DNA of 33,043 nt from contig CALWSM010000011.1 of NCBI GenBank assembly GCA_944384185.1, positions 1-33,043 of the forward strand, read 5' to 3'. Both the position numbers and the translations under genes were made by a program. The notes beneath the pieces are model-generated. The model saw nothing but the letters and a program-made list of their open reading frames with translations. It made no database searches and was not told the DNA's origin. This document shows positions 32,047-33,043 of this stretch, in pieces. The stretch's first letter is position 1; every line of letters begins with the position of its first letter. This DNA comes from an uncultured Blautia sp. (GTDB taxonomy: Bacteria > Bacillota > Clostridia > Lachnospirales > Lachnospiraceae).

Positions 32047-32835
32047 ATGGTAACAGGTATTATCATTGCGGCAGTCCTGGTAGGCGGCGTAGGTCTCTTT
32101 ATTGGACTTTTCCTGGGAATTGCCGGAAAGAAATTTGCAGTAGAAGTAGATGAAAAGGAAATACTGGTAAGGGAAGCTCTTCCCGGAAACAACTGCGGCG
32201 GCTGCGGCTATCCGGGTTGCGACGGCCTGGCGGCGGCTATCGCCAAAGGGGAAGCTCCCGTAAACGCATGTCCCGTAGGCGGGGCTGCGGCAGCAGCCAG
32301 GATCGGAGAGATCATGGGACAGGAAGCAGGAGAAAGCGTCCGTATGACGGCCTTTGTGAAATGTGCAGGGGACTGTGAGAAGGCTGGACAGAGCTACGAA
32401 TATACAGGAGTCAAAGACTGTAAGATGGCGGCTCTGATGCAGAACGGCGGCTCCAAGACCTGTACCTACGGCTGTCTGGGGTATGGCTCCTGCGTAAAGG
32501 TCTGCCCCTTTGATGCCATCCACATTGTAAACGGCATTGCAAAGGTAGACAAAGAAAAATGTAAGGCCTGCGGCAAATGCGTGGCGGAATGTCCGAAGAA
32601 GATCATTGAGCTGATCCCTTACGAGCAGAAACAGGCAGTGGCCTGCAGCTCCAAGGACAAAGGAAAAGCAGTTATGAGCGCCTGTGAAGCAGGCTGTATC
32701 GGATGCAGAAAATGTGTAAAGGAATGTCCGAAAGAGGCCATTACCGTAGTGGACAACGTAGCCCACATTGATCCGGAAAAATGTATCAACTGCGGCAAGT
32801 GCAAAGCCACCTGCCCAAGGAAGATCATTGTATAA
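32047..32835 (+). CDS. rnfB: Rnf complex subunit B (polyferredoxin)
   Basis: A 262-residue electron-input subunit with one N-terminal membrane anchor (about residues 5-28). Next comes a 4Fe-4S region CGGCGYPGC ... C and several ferredoxin-like repeats: CTYGCLGYGSCVKVCP, CKACGKCVAECP, CIGCRKCVKECP and CINCGKCKATCP. It accepts electrons from reduced ferredoxin and passes them into the Rnf complex. It closes the operon, and a strong terminator lies 22 bases downstream. No C-terminal truncation is apparent; the end at CPRKIIV is usual for clostridial RnfB. Confidence 0.96.
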   Translation: MVTGIIIAAVLVGGVGLFIGLFLGIAGKKFAVEVDEKEILVREALPGNNCGGCGYPGCDGLAAAIAKGEAPVNACPVGGAAAAARIGEIMGQEAGESVRMTAFVKCAGDCEKAGQSYEYTGVKDCKMAALMQNGGSKTCTYGCLGYGSCVKVCPFDAIHIVNGIAKVDKEKCKACGKCVAECPKKIIELIPYEQKQAVACSSKDKGKAVMSACEAGCIGCRKCVKECPKEAITVVDNVAHIDPEKCINCGKCKATCPRKIIV

Positions 32836-32857
32836 GAAAAAGGATTGAGAAAGAACG

Positions 32858-32934
32858 GCAGCCCGCCTGCCCCTTCTCTTTGGCGAATTTCAGTCTGAGC
32901 CGGAAGAAGGGACAGGTGGGCTGCATTCTTTTTT
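32858..32934 (+). terminator. Intrinsic terminator of the rnf operon
   Basis: A long stem, GCAGCCCGCCTGCCCCTTCT pairing with an arm ending GGTGGGCTGC at 32924, is followed by a T-rich run to 32934. Confidence 0.88.
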
Positions 32935-32953
32935 CTCCTCTTTTTTATTCGAT

Positions 32954-32982
32954 TTGCAATTTCCACCCTCCTATGTTAAGAT
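32954..32982 (+). promoter_or_regulatory. Sigma-A promoter of the gene at the window end
   Basis: TTGCAA (32954-32959) and TAAGAT (32977-32982) are 17 bases apart, 30 bases before the next start codon and after the rnf terminator. Confidence 0.6.
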
Positions 32983-33012
32983 AAAGCACAGCGAATGGAA
33001 CAGGAGAGATCC

Positions 33013-33043
33013 ATGAAGAAAAGAGACTTTTTATTGATCGGGG
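33013..33043 (+). CDS. Start of a gene cut by the window end
   Basis: Only ten codons are visible (MKKRDFLLIG), after an AGGAG site and a promoter. The beginning looks like a membrane anchor. In related genomes a small NusG-domain-II protein often follows rnf and begins similarly, but so little sequence cannot decide this. Confidence 0.45.
   Translation, partial: MKKRDFLLIG

Noticed and set aside
1-33043. CRISPR array, prophage, insertion sequence or defence system
   Set aside because: No direct-repeat arrays, transposase, integrase, attachment-site pairs or recognisable defence genes were seen; the genes are core or metabolic.

Overview
The window reads as chromosomal DNA from an anaerobic, low-to-moderate GC Firmicute of class Clostridia, most likely family Lachnospiraceae (Blautia-like). 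This rests on strong GGAGG-type ribosome binding sites, a T-box leader in front of tyrS, scpAB, a cmk-ispH-S1 block, a Na+-pump decarboxylase operon, a clostridial-order rnfCDGEAB operon and a CO-dehydrogenase-like gene. The genus is an inference. No tRNA, rRNA, CRISPR array, insertion sequence or phage gene was seen.

Layout. 1-4.5 kb: 3' end of a MATE transporter, then a tightly coupled set encoding a metallophosphoesterase, a MoxR AAA ATPase, a DUF58 protein and a DUF4129-type membrane protein. 4.6-6.0 kb: scpA-scpB (chromosome condensation), closed by a terminator. 6.0-8.6 kb: D-Ala-D-Ala carboxypeptidase, a nitroreductase-family flavoprotein and a divergent arginase-fold protein. 8.6-12.3 kb: an operon of a CooS-like Ni/Fe-S protein, a four-cluster CooF-like ferredoxin and an FAD/NAD(P) oxidoreductase. 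12.3-13.9 kb: tyrosine T-box and tyrS. 13.9-15.2 kb: one unrecognised gene between two terminators. 15.2-20.6 kb: five-gene carboxyltransferase/biotin/Na+-pump operon (acyl-CoA-type carboxyltransferase, lipoprotein-like gamma subunit, biotin carrier, OadB, OadA). 20.6-25.6 kb: RpiR-type regulator, HI0933-family flavoprotein, cmk, ispH, four-domain S1 protein. 25.6-27.8 kb: a minus-strand YprB-like nuclease and a divergent PF06541 membrane protein. 27.8-32.9 kb: rnfCDGEAB, then a terminator and a promoter for a gene cut by the window end.

How it fits together. Three redox or ion-coupled systems dominate. The Rnf complex links reduced ferredoxin and NAD+ to ion export. The OadAB-type pump links decarboxylation to Na+ export, and here appears to share its biotin carrier with a second, acyl-CoA-type carboxyltransferase, so it may also run as a transcarboxylase. 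The CooS-CooF-oxidoreductase operon supplies an electron path between NAD(P)H and a CO-dehydrogenase-like active site.

The most interesting signal is that CooS-like protein. It keeps all the cysteine and histidine metal ligands I can align, but the proton-relay histidines and the catalytic lysine of canonical CO dehydrogenase are replaced. There is no acetyl-CoA synthase nearby. It may therefore be a non-CO-oxidising reductase. Family comparisons were made from memory without any search.
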